Shown: one piece after another, positions 1 through 8,407 of the stretch
Layout: each line of letters opens with the position of its first letter
Position numbering within the stretch: the first letter of the stretch is position 1
Origin: Caballeronia megalochromosomata
GTDB lineage: Bacteria; Pseudomonadota; Gammaproteobacteria; Burkholderiales; Burkholderiaceae
Length of the DNA stretch: 64,000 nt
Assembly: GCA_001580565.1 (NCBI GenBank)
Contig: LRBF01000250.1
Location: 53,950-117,949, forward strand
Reading direction: 5' to 3'
Made by a program: the position numbers and the translations under genes
Notes under the pieces: model-generated
Database searches by the model: none
Told to the model about the DNA's origin: nothing
The model's input: only the letters and a program-made list of their open reading frames with translations

Positions 1-1115
1 CGCAGATCGATGCCATGCGCAGCGGACAGATCGACGCCATGCGCACGGCGCTCGCCGCGCTCGACGCCGATGCATCGCAACTCGCGCGCGAACTCGACGA
101 ATCGCTTGCGGCGCTCGACGCGAATGCGATCGCAACGGAACTGTCGGCGCGGCTCGATCGCGCGTTGGCCGCGCACGCCGAACTGGAACGCTTGAAGAAG
201 GAGCATGCGTCGGCGAGCGAACAGGTGAATCACGCCCGCGCCGACGTGGAAGAGGCCCGCGCCATGTTGCGTCCGCTCTACGAACTGGCCGGGGTCGACA
301 CGCCCGACGTGCTCCAGGCGCTGATCATCCAGTCGCAGAAAAAGCGCGAGCTGAGCGCGGCCGTGGACGACGCGCGCGCCGCGCTCATCAAGGGCGGCGA
401 TGGCCTGTCGCTCGACGAGCTCGTCGCGGAAGTGGAGGGCGCGGACATGCCGAACGTGCAGGCGGAGCTTTCACGCATCGGCGCGGCGCTCTCCGAGTCG
501 GTGAAACTCGCGACCGAAACGGCGGCCACGCTCGATGCCGCGCGCCGCGAACTCGACGGCATCGCAGGCGAAGCGAATGCGGCGCACGCCGAAGCGAAGC
601 GCCAGGAAGCGCTCGCCGCGATGGCCGATGCCGCCGAACGTTTCGTGAAGGTCGAGACGGCATCCACGCTGCTCAAGTGGGCGATCGACCGCTATCGCGA
701 ACGCCGTCAGGGCCCGATGCTCTCACGCGCGAGTTCGATCTTCTCGGCGCTCACGCTCGGCACGTTCTCGCGGCTCGTCGTCGACTACGATCGTCAGCCG
801 ATGGCGCTCTCCGCGATTCGCGCGAGCGGCGAACATGTCGATATCGCCGGGATGAGCGAAGGCACGCGCGATCAGCTCTATCTCGCGCTGCGGCTCGCGG
901 CGCTGGAAGAACACGGCGAGAAGGCGTCGGCGCTGCCGTTCGTCGCCGACGATCTCTTCATCAATTTCGACGACGGCCGTGCGCGCGCCGGCCTGCGCGT
1001 GCTCGCGCAGATCGCGAAACGCACACAGGTGATCTTTCTGAGCCACCACGATCATCTGGTCGATATCGTGCGCGACGTGTTCGGGCCGCAAGTGAACGTG
1101 CGCTACATGGGCTGA
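1..1115 (+). CDS. YhaN-type SMC-like ATPase, C-terminal part (5' end outside window)
   Basis: The reading frame is open to the left edge (first full codon at base 3), so only the last ~370 residues are visible. The first two thirds are a charged, Ala/Glu-rich coiled coil. The end is an ABC/SMC-type ATPase lobe: a signature SEGTRDQLYLALRLA near visible residue 281, a Walker B stretch LPFVADDLFINFDD near 308, and an H-loop SHHDHL near 343. This arrangement fits YhaN-like AAA ATPases, which resemble Rad50/SbcC and often pair with an SbcD-type nuclease; that partner would lie upstream, outside the window. Its stop overlaps the 3' end of the convergent SIR2 gene by 13 bases. A role in DNA end processing is inferred from the family. 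Confidence 0.8.
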   Translation, partial: QIDAMRSGQIDAMRTALAALDADASQLARELDESLAALDANAIATELSARLDRALAAHAELERLKKEHASASEQVNHARADVEEARAMLRPLYELAGVDTPDVLQALIIQSQKKRELSAAVDDARAALIKGGDGLSLDELVAEVEGADMPNVQAELSRIGAALSESVKLATETAATLDAARRELDGIAGEANAAHAEAKRQEALAAMADAAERFVKVETASTLLKWAIDRYRERRQGPMLSRASSIFSALTLGTFSRLVVDYDRQPMALSAIRASGEHVDIAGMSEGTRDQLYLALRLAALEEHGEKASALPFVADDLFINFDDGRARAGLRVLAQIAKRTQVIFLSHHDHLVDIVRDVFGPQVNVRYMG

Positions 1116-1927
1116 AGCATGCGGTCGAGCCGCATCAGCGTCTCGCGCGCGCCACCGGCGATGCCAACGCCCGAGCCCGGCGCGATCGCGTGCTCGCGCG
1201 GATTGATGCGGATGACGCGCGGCCCGTTGCGCTCGCTGAAGCGCCGGACCGTCGGCAGCGCGCGGCCCGCGCCGAGTTCGGCGACCACGAGATTTGCCAC
1301 GCCGTGCAGCCACGCGGCGAGCCTGCGCTCCTGCTGCGCGGAGCGCGTGTCGATCCAGTTCCAGTCGCCGAACATGAGGATGTTCGGACGCGCGAGCGCG
1401 TGGCAATGCGGGCAGCGCGGCATGGCGTTGACGAGTTCGCAGCGCGTCTCGTCGACGAGCGGATCGAAGCCTTCGGCGGACCAGATATCGTTCGTGCAGG
1501 CGTCGATGCATTGCAGCGCGTCGATCGCGCCGTGACACTCGGCCACGCGCTCGGGCGCGAAGCCCGCGCGCTGGAACTGGCCATCGACATTGCTGGTAAA
1601 GACAAACGCGCCGTGCGGCATGCGCGCGGCCCAGCGCTTGAGCACATGAAAGCCGTCATGCGGCGCGGTCGCGCGATACAGCGCGAGCCGATGCCCATAG
1701 AAGCCCCACGCGAGCCGCGGATGCCGAACGAAGCCTTCGGGATTTGCCATCTCCTCGAACGAAAAGCCGTGACGCCGCAACGCCGGATACGCGCGCCAGA
1801 AACCTTCCGGGCCGCGAAAATCCGGCAACCCGGAGTCGACGCCCATGCCTGCGCCCGCGGTGATCAAGAGGCCGTCGGCATCGCGAATCCATTCGGTTGC
1901 CTGCTCGAAAAACGCGGCGTCGTTCAT
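1103..1927 (-). CDS. SIR2 family NAD-dependent protein deacylase
   Basis: A 274-residue sirtuin that would remove acyl groups from lysines using NAD. Visible motifs are the NAD-binding GAGMGVDSGLPDFRG (residues 25-39), TSNVD (111-115) and the catalytic His in CHG (His132). Four cysteines (C140, C144, C172, C175) could form the structural zinc site, although the spacing of the first pair is CxxxC rather than CxxC. It is longer than typical bacterial CobB. Its ATG overlaps the stop of the upstream WYL gene in an ATGA, so the two are probably translated together. The target proteins are unknown. Confidence 0.9.
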   Translation of the reverse strand: MNDAAFFEQATEWIRDADGLLITAGAGMGVDSGLPDFRGPEGFWRAYPALRRHGFSFEEMANPEGFVRHPRLAWGFYGHRLALYRATAPHDGFHVLKRWAARMPHGAFVFTSNVDGQFQRAGFAPERVAECHGAIDALQCIDACTNDIWSAEGFDPLVDETRCELVNAMPRCPHCHALARPNILMFGDWNWIDTRSAQQERRLAAWLHGVANLVVAELGAGRALPTVRRFSERNGPRVIRINPREHAIAPGSGVGIAGGARETLMRLDRMLQPM

Positions 1928-3009
1928 TGCGCGTCTGCCTGACCATAGCGGCTCGCGAGCTTGCGATAGTCTTGCGCGAATTCATCGCGCAGGACGCGCG
2001 GCGCGAGAATCTCCACGCCTGCGCCCAGCGCGCGCAGCCACCAGCGGAGCTTGAGGCTCGGCGTGACGGTGCCCGTGACTTTCATGCGGCCATCGGGGAG
2101 GGTGCCGATTTGCTGATCCTTCGACATCGGCGATTCGCGCAACTGATTGCCCGCATTGCCTTCGAAAGCGAGTTCGAGCAGTACCGGCGGCTCGGGCAAA
2201 AAGTCGAACACCTGCTGCGTCTCGATATATTTGCGAAGCTTGAAATCCTCGGGGTAGGTGAAGGACTCGCCGGACTCCGTCACCGAGCGAATGCGGTCGA
2301 GCCGGTAGAGCGTGCGCATCCATTCCGTCTCGCCTTTCTCGGGACGCGGCGCGCGACTCGGGTCCTGCGCGACCATGTACATCACGCCGGCCGATTCGAC
2401 GAGCGCGAGCGGCCAGAGCGTTTTCGTTTTCGGATCGTTGCCTTGCTCGGGCTTTTGCTCCGCCTTGTACGCGGCGCGATACTGCACGAGCAATTCGCGC
2501 TCGAAGAAGGTGGCGGTCGCGACCGTCTGGAAGATCTCCGGACGCAGCTTCGGACGAATCAGCGTGAAGGCGCCGTCGACGGAATCGATTTTGTCCGCCC
2601 ATGCGCGATAGATGCGGCTGTCCGCCTTTTCCTGCGAGAGCCGCGACTCGGCCGCCTTGAAGAGCGGATCGATATCACGCGTCACGGCGTTCGGCAGCTT
2701 GTTGCCCGCGAAGCGCTGAAGGATGTGAAACGCCACTGCTTCCGACGCGCTCATCAGGCCGCTGACGCCTTCCTGCAAGCCGTGCAGCCACGGCTTGCGC
2801 TGCCAGAGCAACTCGCGGCCATTGAGCATCGATACGACGCGCGCATCGGCTTCGAGCGCGGTGAGGTGGCGCTGCACCTTCTTCGTATAGCCGACGCGAT
2901 GGCCGCGCTCTTCGAGACGCCTGCGGATTTCGGGCGTCGAAAGCCACGCGGTCGCGTCCCGTTCGGTGGGCAGCACGCGGAGGATGGCTTCGTCGAGGCT
3001 GGATGTCAT
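1924..3009 (-). CDS. WYL domain-containing transcriptional regulator
   Basis: A 361-residue protein with an N-terminal winged-helix region (residues ~1-65) followed by a WYL-type ligand-sensing domain (core around KTLWPLALVESAGVMYMV) and a C-terminal extension containing WWLRALGAGVEIL. I chose the ATG at 3009 because the protein then begins directly with the helix-turn-helix; the 29 upstream in-frame codons look non-coding. WYL proteins bind nucleic acids or nucleotides and often control stress or defence genes. The 4-base overlap with the SIR2 gene suggests they form one operon. The regulated target is not evident. Confidence 0.85.
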   Translation of the reverse strand: MTSSLDEAILRVLPTERDATAWLSTPEIRRRLEERGHRVGYTKKVQRHLTALEADARVVSMLNGRELLWQRKPWLHGLQEGVSGLMSASEAVAFHILQRFAGNKLPNAVTRDIDPLFKAAESRLSQEKADSRIYRAWADKIDSVDGAFTLIRPKLRPEIFQTVATATFFERELLVQYRAAYKAEQKPEQGNDPKTKTLWPLALVESAGVMYMVAQDPSRAPRPEKGETEWMRTLYRLDRIRSVTESGESFTYPEDFKLRKYIETQQVFDFLPEPPVLLELAFEGNAGNQLRESPMSKDQQIGTLPDGRMKVTGTVTPSLKLRWWLRALGAGVEILAPRVLRDEFAQDYRKLASRYGQADAQ

Positions 3010-3110
3010 GGGGACGGGAATGGGGCGGCAATGTCTCCGATTATAGGAAGAGGTGGGACATTTTGTGTCTCGATGGGGGAGGTGTCGGGACGGCACACGT
3101 GGGAGCGTGG

Positions 3111-3455
3111 CTAAGAACCGTGCGGTCCGCGTGCCTTATAAAGTTGCGCCTTCTGGTGGATTTTCGGCGCGACGCCGCTGTCAACGAGTTCTTCGATCAC
3201 ATGCTGTTCGACGGCGTCCATCGGACGCAACGAGGGACGCGCCTCCTTGAAAAACTCCATCGACAGCTTCGCGCCCGCAAGTGTGAGAGACAAGGCAACG
3301 TCAACGCATTCCAGCAGCATTGCTTGTTCGTCGCAAAGGGAATGCCGTTGATGCGCGACCATCTCTTGCGCTCGCTTGATGCTGGCAGCTATCTGGCCAA
3401 TTCGATGGTCGATGCTAACCGCGCCGGTTGCGGTAAGAACTTTTCTTTTACCCAT
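3111..3455 (-). CDS. hypothetical protein, 114 aa, next to tRNA-Lys
   Basis: I do not recognise this protein. It begins MGKRKVLTATGAVSIDHRIG and is mostly helical, with Ala/Leu-rich stretches and two central cysteines; it has no signal peptide or membrane segment. The ATG at 3455 is chosen because AGGAG lies 7 bases upstream. The frame stays open for another 50 codons upstream (to a GTG at 3605), but that stretch is rich in hairpins and reads better as an RNA leader. It lies on the same strand as tRNA-Lys, downstream of the tRNA 3' end, where integrated elements often leave remnants. Low GC skew and odd codon use suggest acquired DNA, but this is inference. Confidence 0.5.
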   Translation of the reverse strand: MGKRKVLTATGAVSIDHRIGQIAASIKRAQEMVAHQRHSLCDEQAMLLECVDVALSLTLAGAKLSMEFFKEARPSLRPMDAVEQHVIEELVDSGVAPKIHQKAQLYKARGPHGS

Positions 3456-3825
3456 GCTCGCTCCTGTGTGAAGCCCGGAGCCGCGCCCTTCTACGAAGGG
3501 GCGGGCGGGAACAGTGACAAGGTTGGCAGACCGGGACAAGTAGAACCATACCGGCAACCCTTGCGGGTTCCCTGCCACGTCCCGCCCATAGACGAGACAA
3601 AGCACCGCGCGCCGTGGTCAAAGTCGGTGCGTGGGGTCAATCGCTAGCCCGCATTGCGCGGGCGTCGCGGGTTCTAACTTCTTGTCTGACAGGCTGCCAA
3701 GCCTGTTTCCAGCGCAACCACGCGCCGGACTTCACAGAATACGGCATGACCCCGCGCGGCCGATTCTATAGTGCTGTCAAAATTTGTCTTTGCCGCACGA
3801 AGCAGTGCCTACACGGAAGCCACAA
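3456..3825 (-). promoter_or_regulatory. hairpin-rich leader upstream of the 114-aa ORF
   Basis: This stretch holds no convincing gene but contains several short perfect hairpins: AACCC/GGGTT with loop ttgc at 3556-3569, GCCCGC/GCGGGC at 3647-3663, and ACAGGCT/AGCCTGT with a 4-base loop at 3689-3706. A CTTC/GAAG pair lies at about 3490-3500. The order is consistent with a structured 5' leader on the minus strand feeding the small ORF. Whether it attenuates, binds a protein or pairs with an antisense RNA cannot be told from sequence. Confidence 0.4.
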
Positions 3826-3827
3826 AA

Positions 3828-3855
3828 CAAAAAGCCCGGTCGCAATGACCGGGCT
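3828..3855 (-). terminator. intrinsic terminator of tRNA-Lys
   Basis: On the minus strand a 9-bp stem AGCCCGGTC/GACCGGGCT with a 5-base loop is followed by TTTTTG. It lies about 16 bases past the CCA end of the tRNA. Confidence 0.85.
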
Positions 3856-3870
3856 ATCTGCTTGATTCTT

Positions 3871-3946
3871 TGGTAGGCCGTACGGGATTCGAACCTGTGA
3901 CCAACGGATTAAAAGTCCGCTGCTCTACCAGCTGAGCTAACGACCC
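3871..3946 (-). tRNA. tRNA-Lys (UUU)
   Basis: A 76-nt cloverleaf on the minus strand starting GGGTCGTTAGCTC and ending with encoded CCA. The anticodon loop CTTTTAA gives anticodon UUU (Lys). The D loop AGCTCAGCTGGTAGAGC and T loop GGTTCGAATCC are canonical. The acceptor stem has a G-U at its first pair. Confidence 0.97.
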
Positions 3947-3958
3947 GAAAGAGGCGAA

Positions 3959-3988
3959 ATTATAATCTCAAATTCAGATATCCGTCAA
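3959..3988 (-). promoter_or_regulatory. sigma-70 promoter of tRNA-Lys
   Basis: On the minus strand, TTGACG (3988-3983), an 18-base spacer and a perfect TATAAT (3964-3959). The predicted start of transcription lies a few bases before the mature tRNA 5' end at 3946. Confidence 0.75.
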
Positions 3989-4021
3989 CCCGTTTCGGTC
4001 GAAGAATAGCCTGATTCCCGA

Positions 4022-4055
4022 AAGAAAAACGCCCGCGGCTTCATTACCCGCGGGC
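4022..4055 (-). terminator. terminator after the tol-pal cluster
   Basis: Stem GCCCGCGG/CCGCGGGC (4031-4038 with 4048-4055), followed on the minus strand by a T-rich run. It lies 37 bases beyond the cpoB stop and closes the tol-pal transcription unit. Confidence 0.85.
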
Positions 4056-4091
4056 ATTCTCCTCGAGAGGCGCGAAACAGGGATGCTTCGC

Positions 4092-4853
4092 TTACTTCAC
4101 CTGCGACATCTTGCTCTGCGCGGTCTGCGCGACTTCCGTGCCGCCGTACTGCGAGATGATCTGCTGAAGCGTCTGCTTGGCAGCCGCCTTCTGACCTTGC
4201 TCGATCTGGTTGTTCGCGATTGCGAGCAACGCTTCGGGCGCTCGCGGATGCGTCGGATAGCTCTTCACCAGGTCTTGCCAGATCGCAGTCGATCCCTTGT
4301 AGTCGCGCTGCGCATAGAGCGCGTTGCCGAGCCAGTACCGGGCCGTCGGCTGATACGGACTCTGCGGATACTTCGCCACGAACGCCTTGAACGACGCTGC
4401 GGCGTTCTTGTAGTCACCGTTACGGAACTGAGTCGACGCTGCGTTGAACGCTTCCGTCTCGCCTGGCTGCACCGAGCCGGTTACACCGTCGACCGTCTCT
4501 TGCTGCGGCTCGAACTTCTTCAGGCGCGTGTCGAGATCGGAGTAATAGTCCTTCTGCTGCTTCTGCAGCGTTCCGACCTGATTAGCCAGATCCTCGTTCT
4601 GGCCGCGAAGCGTCGCGACTTGCTGATTGAGCTGGTCGAGACGGTTCGATTGATCGAGGATCGTGCGCTGCGCCGCCTGCAACTGATTGGACAGGCTGTC
4701 AGTTTTCGTGCGCAGGTCGAGCACGGCTTTACGCGCTTCGTTGTCGTCGAAGACGCCGGCGTGCGCGGGCACGCTCAGCATCGTCGAACCGAGGACGCAC
4801 GCGGCTGCGGCCACGCGCAGCAGGGGAAAGCGATACAACATAGGGCGACTCAC
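4092..4853 (-). CDS. cpoB: Tol-Pal system protein CpoB (YbgF)
   Basis: A 253-residue periplasmic protein that coordinates outer-membrane constriction with peptidoglycan synthesis through TolA and PBP1B (known for the E. coli homologue). The N-terminus is a Sec signal peptide ending AHA before GVFDDN (about residue 32). Residues ~40-100 are a Gln/Asn-rich coiled coil with heptads (trimerisation segment), and the last ~125 residues contain three TPR-like repeats (e.g. NGDYKNAAASFKAFVAKYP). It is the last gene of the tol-pal cluster, 24 bases after pal. Confidence 0.95.
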   Translation of the reverse strand: MSRPMLYRFPLLRVAAAACVLGSTMLSVPAHAGVFDDNEARKAVLDLRTKTDSLSNQLQAAQRTILDQSNRLDQLNQQVATLRGQNEDLANQVGTLQKQQKDYYSDLDTRLKKFEPQQETVDGVTGSVQPGETEAFNAASTQFRNGDYKNAAASFKAFVAKYPQSPYQPTARYWLGNALYAQRDYKGSTAIWQDLVKSYPTHPRAPEALLAIANNQIEQGQKAAAKQTLQQIISQYGGTEVAQTAQSKMSQVK

Positions 4854-4877
4854 CCGTGACTGGTTACGTTAAGTTGA

Positions 4878-5384
4878 TTACTGCTGGTACACGAGGTCCG
4901 CACGGCGGTTCTGTGCCCACGACGATTCGTCGTGACCCGTCGCCGTCGGCTTTTCCTTGCCGAGGCTCACGGCTTCCATTTGCGAATCGGCGACGCCCAT
5001 CAGCGACATTGCACGACGCACGGCTTCCGCACGCTTCTGGCCGAGGGCCAGGTTGTACTCGCTCGTGCCGCGCTCGTCGGTGTTGCCCTGGATCAGGACG
5101 TGACGCTCCGGATGGCTCTTCAGGTACGACGAGTGTTGCTGCAGCAGCGGCTGATAGTCGTCCTTCACGGCATAGCTGTCGAAGTCGAAAAAGATGCTGC
5201 GCTTGGCGAGCGGGCTGTTCGGATCGTTCAGCGGGTCGATGTTGACCTGCTGCACGTCCGTCGGGTTCGGCTGCGTGCCGACTGCACCCTTGTTCTGGCC
5301 TTCGTCGAGCTTCACGCCCGAGTGACACGCCGCCAATGCGCCGACCATTGCAACTGCCAGGCCGATACGAAGTTTCGACATCAT
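4878..5384 (-). CDS. pal: Peptidoglycan-associated lipoprotein Pal
   Basis: A 168-residue outer-membrane lipoprotein that binds peptidoglycan and TolB. It starts MMSKLRIGLAVAM with a lipobox ALAAC, then an OmpA-like domain over roughly residues 55-168 with the diaminopimelate-binding motif NTDERGTSEYNLALGQKRA. I use the first of two adjacent ATGs because AGGAG is about 8 bases upstream; the second (5381) is also possible. The longer in-frame extension to 5543 has no signal-like features and overlaps tolB, so it is rejected. Confidence 0.96.
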   Translation of the reverse strand: MMSKLRIGLAVAMVGALAACHSGVKLDEGQNKGAVGTQPNPTDVQQVNIDPLNDPNSPLAKRSIFFDFDSYAVKDDYQPLLQQHSSYLKSHPERHVLIQGNTDERGTSEYNLALGQKRAEAVRRAMSLMGVADSQMEAVSLGKEKPTATGHDESSWAQNRRADLVYQQ

Positions 5385-5439
5385 GGTACCTCTCCTTGTG
5401 TTGTAGCTGAACGTTGTTTGTGAAACGTTATTGCTGGAC

Positions 5440-6732
5440 TTATTGCATGAACGGACCCCAGGACGGCTCGCGCACCACACCGCCCTGTACGGACAAGACT
5501 TGCCGCGTGCGACCGTCGGTCGAAACGGCTGCCAACACGCCACGTCCGTTCACTTGGGTGGCGTAGAGGATGTACTGACCATTCGCCGCAAAGCTCGGCG
5601 ACTCGTCATGCGTCGTGTCGGTCAGCCCCGTCGCCGTGCCGGACGCGAGGTCCTGCAGATACAGCTTGAAGCCGCCGCCCGTGCGCGAAATGTACGCGAG
5701 TTGCTTGCCGTCCGGACTCACGCGCGGGCTCGTGTTGTAGCTGCCCGCAAACGTGACCCGCTGGGCCGAGCCGGCGCTTTCACCCGCCGCCGGCATCTTG
5801 TAGATCTGCGGTTGGCCGCCGCGATCGCTCGTGAAATAAATCCAGTTGCCATCGGGAGAGAAGAACGGCTCGGTGTCGATGGAACTGCCTTGCGTCAGAC
5901 GGCGCAGGCCGGAGCCGTCTGCATTGACTTCGAAAATCTGCGTGTTGCCGGTGCGCGAGAGCGCGACCGCGAGCTTGCGGCCATCAGGCGACCACGCCGG
6001 GGCACTGTTGTTGCCCTTCTGATTCGACACGACCACGCGACGTCCCGTCGGCAGATCGTGGATGTACACCACCGGCTTCTTCTTCTCGAACGACACATAT
6101 GCGACCTTCGTGCCGTCCGGCGACCACGCCGGTGAAATGATCGGTTCCGGGCTGGACAGGGCGATCTTCGCGTCCTGTCCGTCCGAATCCGAAATCTGCA
6201 ATTGATAGCGGCCGCCCGTCTGAATCACATACGACAGACGCGTTGCGAACGCGCCGCGACCGCCGAGCAGCTTCGCGTAGATGTAGTCGGCGATCTTGTG
6301 CGCGCTCATGCGCAGTCCGCTTTCGGCGCTGACGAGCGACAGGCCGCCGAGATTCTGCTGCTTGACGGTGTCGTAGAGACGGAAGCGCACTTCGTACTGG
6401 CCGTTCGGCAGCTTGTTCACGCTGCCCGACACGAACGCATCCGCGCCTTTTGCCTTCCAGGCGCCGAGGTCGACCGAATCGGTTTCCGACACGGGCGTGC
6501 CGCCCGCGTCGATATTCGTGAACTTGCCGCTTCTCTGCAGATCCTGGCGAATGATCGCGCTGACCTGCTGCGGCGAACTCGCTTCATTGGCGAAATTGGC
6601 TGTCGCGATCGGAAACTGGGTCGAACCGACGCCGGTCACGAGTACGTTCAACTGGGCGTGCGCGGCGGTGCCGGCTGCGATCAGGCAGGACGCGACCAGC
6701 GTTTTCAGGCCAAGCTTCGTCATCAAACTCAT
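5440..6732 (-). CDS. tolB: Tol-Pal system beta propeller protein TolB
   Basis: A 430-residue periplasmic protein. The signal peptide ends near AAHA (residue ~26) before QLNVLV. An N-terminal alpha/beta domain (to ~residue 165) is followed by a six-bladed propeller whose blades are marked by repeats of the type PAWSPDG, SPDGNWIYFTSD and RVSPDGKQLAYIS. TolB shuttles between Pal and TolA. It lies 125 bases downstream of tolA and 55 bases upstream of pal. Confidence 0.97.
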   Translation of the reverse strand: MSLMTKLGLKTLVASCLIAAGTAAHAQLNVLVTGVGSTQFPIATANFANEASSPQQVSAIIRQDLQRSGKFTNIDAGGTPVSETDSVDLGAWKAKGADAFVSGSVNKLPNGQYEVRFRLYDTVKQQNLGGLSLVSAESGLRMSAHKIADYIYAKLLGGRGAFATRLSYVIQTGGRYQLQISDSDGQDAKIALSSPEPIISPAWSPDGTKVAYVSFEKKKPVVYIHDLPTGRRVVVSNQKGNNSAPAWSPDGRKLAVALSRTGNTQIFEVNADGSGLRRLTQGSSIDTEPFFSPDGNWIYFTSDRGGQPQIYKMPAAGESAGSAQRVTFAGSYNTSPRVSPDGKQLAYISRTGGGFKLYLQDLASGTATGLTDTTHDESPSFAANGQYILYATQVNGRGVLAAVSTDGRTRQVLSVQGGVVREPSWGPFMQ

Positions 6733-6857
6733 GCTGTATAGGTTCCAGATAAAAGCGTTTTCAAGTGTCCGCGGACTGCAGAACAGACCCGCGGGCGCAC
6801 AATTCGTTCCCGCTGCTTAATGCGTGCTTACAACGCGTCTCTCGGCGATTCTCACGA

Positions 6858-7952
6858 TCAGCCTCCTGCCGGACGCAGGGTAATTGTGAAATGGTCGGGC
6901 GCCTTGTCGTCGATGTCCCTAGGCATCGGGTCCGAGCGCTGGACCGCGCGCAACGCCGCTTGATCCCACTGCTCGTTGCCGCTGGAGCGCGTGATGGTCG
7001 CTGACAGCAGCGTGCCCGACGGCGAGCAACGCACCGACACCACGGTCTCGAGCCCGGCGGTTTCGCCCGCCCACACGATATTCGGCCGCACGCGACGCTG
7101 GACCTTCTCGGCGTACCCCGGCGAGGTCGCATTGCCGCCCGCGCCCTTGCCGGTGCCGCTCTTGGCCAGACCTTCACCGCTTCCCGCCGTGCCGCCGCCC
7201 AACTGACCTTGCAGTTGCGCGAGACGCGCCTTGCGTTCGGCATCGACCTTGGCTTTCGCTTCCGCATCGGCCTTGGCCTTCGCCTGCGCGGCCGCCTTCG
7301 CCTTCGCATCGGACTCAGCCTTGGCCTTGGCTTGCGCGTCGGCCTTCGCCTTGGCTTCCTGCTGGTCCTTCTGCTCCTTGAGCTGTTCCTGCTTCTGCGC
7401 TTCGGCCTGCTGTTGCTGTCGCTGCTTGTCCTGCTGCGCCTTCTGTTGCTGCTGCTTCTGCAGTTCGGCCTGACGCTGCTGCTCGATCTGCTTCTGCTTG
7501 TCCTGCATCGCCTTCTGCGTGGCGGCCGCAGCGGCGAGTTGCTGCTGGCGCTTCTCTTCCGCATCCTGACGAGCCTGTTCCTGCTGACGGCGCTGCTCGG
7601 CGAGCTGCGCCTCACGCGCGGTCGCTTCCTGCTGCTTGCGCTTTTTCTCCTGCAACGCGATGTCCGCTTCCTCGTCCTTCGCGGGCGGCGGCGCGGGCTG
7701 CACCTTGACCGGCGCGGGCGGCGGCGGCGCGGGGCGGGGCGTCGGCGTGGACGTGTCTGGAATCTCGGTCCAGATTTCGGCTTCCGAGCCCGCGGGCGTG
7801 TTGTTCTGCCAGTTGATGCCGTGGTACAGCAGCCAGCCGAGCAGCAGGTGCATCAACGCCGCGAGCGCGAACGCCTTGCCCGTGCCGCGCTCGCGCGGCG
7901 GGCGAATCGGTCGCGCGGACGATGCGCGTGTCTGCCTGTGCAAAAGGGTCAT
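6858..7952 (-). CDS. tolA: Cell envelope integrity protein TolA
   Basis: A 364-residue inner-membrane-anchored protein spanning the periplasm. A single membrane segment (residues ~25-47) is followed by a Pro-rich linker (about 68-92). A very long Gln/Lys/Ala/Glu-rich helical domain (~95-255) and a Gly/Ser hinge come next, then a C-terminal globular domain (~280-364) with the conserved two-cysteine-like pattern reduced to one visible Cys. It converts TolQ/TolR proton-motive energy into contact with TolB and Pal. The start overlaps the tolR stop by 4 bases (ATGA). Confidence 0.95.
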   Translation of the reverse strand: MTLLHRQTRASSARPIRPPRERGTGKAFALAALMHLLLGWLLYHGINWQNNTPAGSEAEIWTEIPDTSTPTPRPAPPPPAPVKVQPAPPPAKDEEADIALQEKKRKQQEATAREAQLAEQRRQQEQARQDAEEKRQQQLAAAAATQKAMQDKQKQIEQQRQAELQKQQQQKAQQDKQRQQQQAEAQKQEQLKEQKDQQEAKAKADAQAKAKAESDAKAKAAAQAKAKADAEAKAKVDAERKARLAQLQGQLGGGTAGSGEGLAKSGTGKGAGGNATSPGYAEKVQRRVRPNIVWAGETAGLETVVSVRCSPSGTLLSATITRSSGNEQWDQAALRAVQRSDPMPRDIDDKAPDHFTITLRPAGG

Positions 7953-8392
7953 TGCGATTTGACGAGCAATCCGACGCGTTTCACGCCGCGCGCCTTCATA
8001 TCGGACATCACGTTCATCACGACTTCATACTTCACGGTCTTGTCCGCCGCGATCACGACGGGCTGATCGGGATGCGATTCCTGACGATTGAGCACAAAGG
8101 TATTGAGCGCATCCTTCGTCATCTTCTGCTCCTGCGCCGCGCCGCCTTCTTCCTTGTAGCGCACGGTCATGCTGCCGTCGGCCTTGATGTTGATGACGAG
8201 CGGCGGCTGCTGCTCCTGCGGCTGGGCGTTGCCGACGGTCGGCAAATTGATGATGGACGGCGAAACGAGCGGCGCCGTCACCATGAAAATGACGAGCAGC
8301 ACGAGCATCACGTCGATGTACGGCACGACGTTGATGTCGGCCATTGCGCGGCGCGAGCTGCCGCGCATGCTGGAACGATTGGGGCCTGCCAT
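7949..8392 (-). CDS. tolR: Tol-Pal system protein TolR (ExbD/TolR family)
   Basis: A 147-residue inner-membrane protein with one N-terminal membrane helix (about residues 25-44). This carries the proton-relay aspartate in PYIDVMLVLLVIFMV (Asp27) and is followed by a periplasmic domain. With TolQ it forms the stator that harvests the proton gradient. It lies 15 bases downstream of tolQ and is coupled to tolA. Confidence 0.96.
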   Translation of the reverse strand: MAGPNRSSMRGSSRRAMADINVVPYIDVMLVLLVIFMVTAPLVSPSIINLPTVGNAQPQEQQPPLVINIKADGSMTVRYKEEGGAAQEQKMTKDALNTFVLNRQESHPDQPVVIAADKTVKYEVVMNVMSDMKARGVKRVGLLVKSQ

Positions 8393-8407
8393 CGCGGACT
8401 CCTTCTC

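Noticed and set aside
677..1942. 421-codon plus-strand frame opposite the SIR2 gene
   Set aside because: The SIR2 motifs on the other strand are decisive; this frame is Arg-rich and without domains.
7209..8066. Leu-rich plus-strand frame opposite tolA
   Set aside because: It is the mirror image of the Ala/Gln/Lys-rich TolA coil; low complexity, not a gene.
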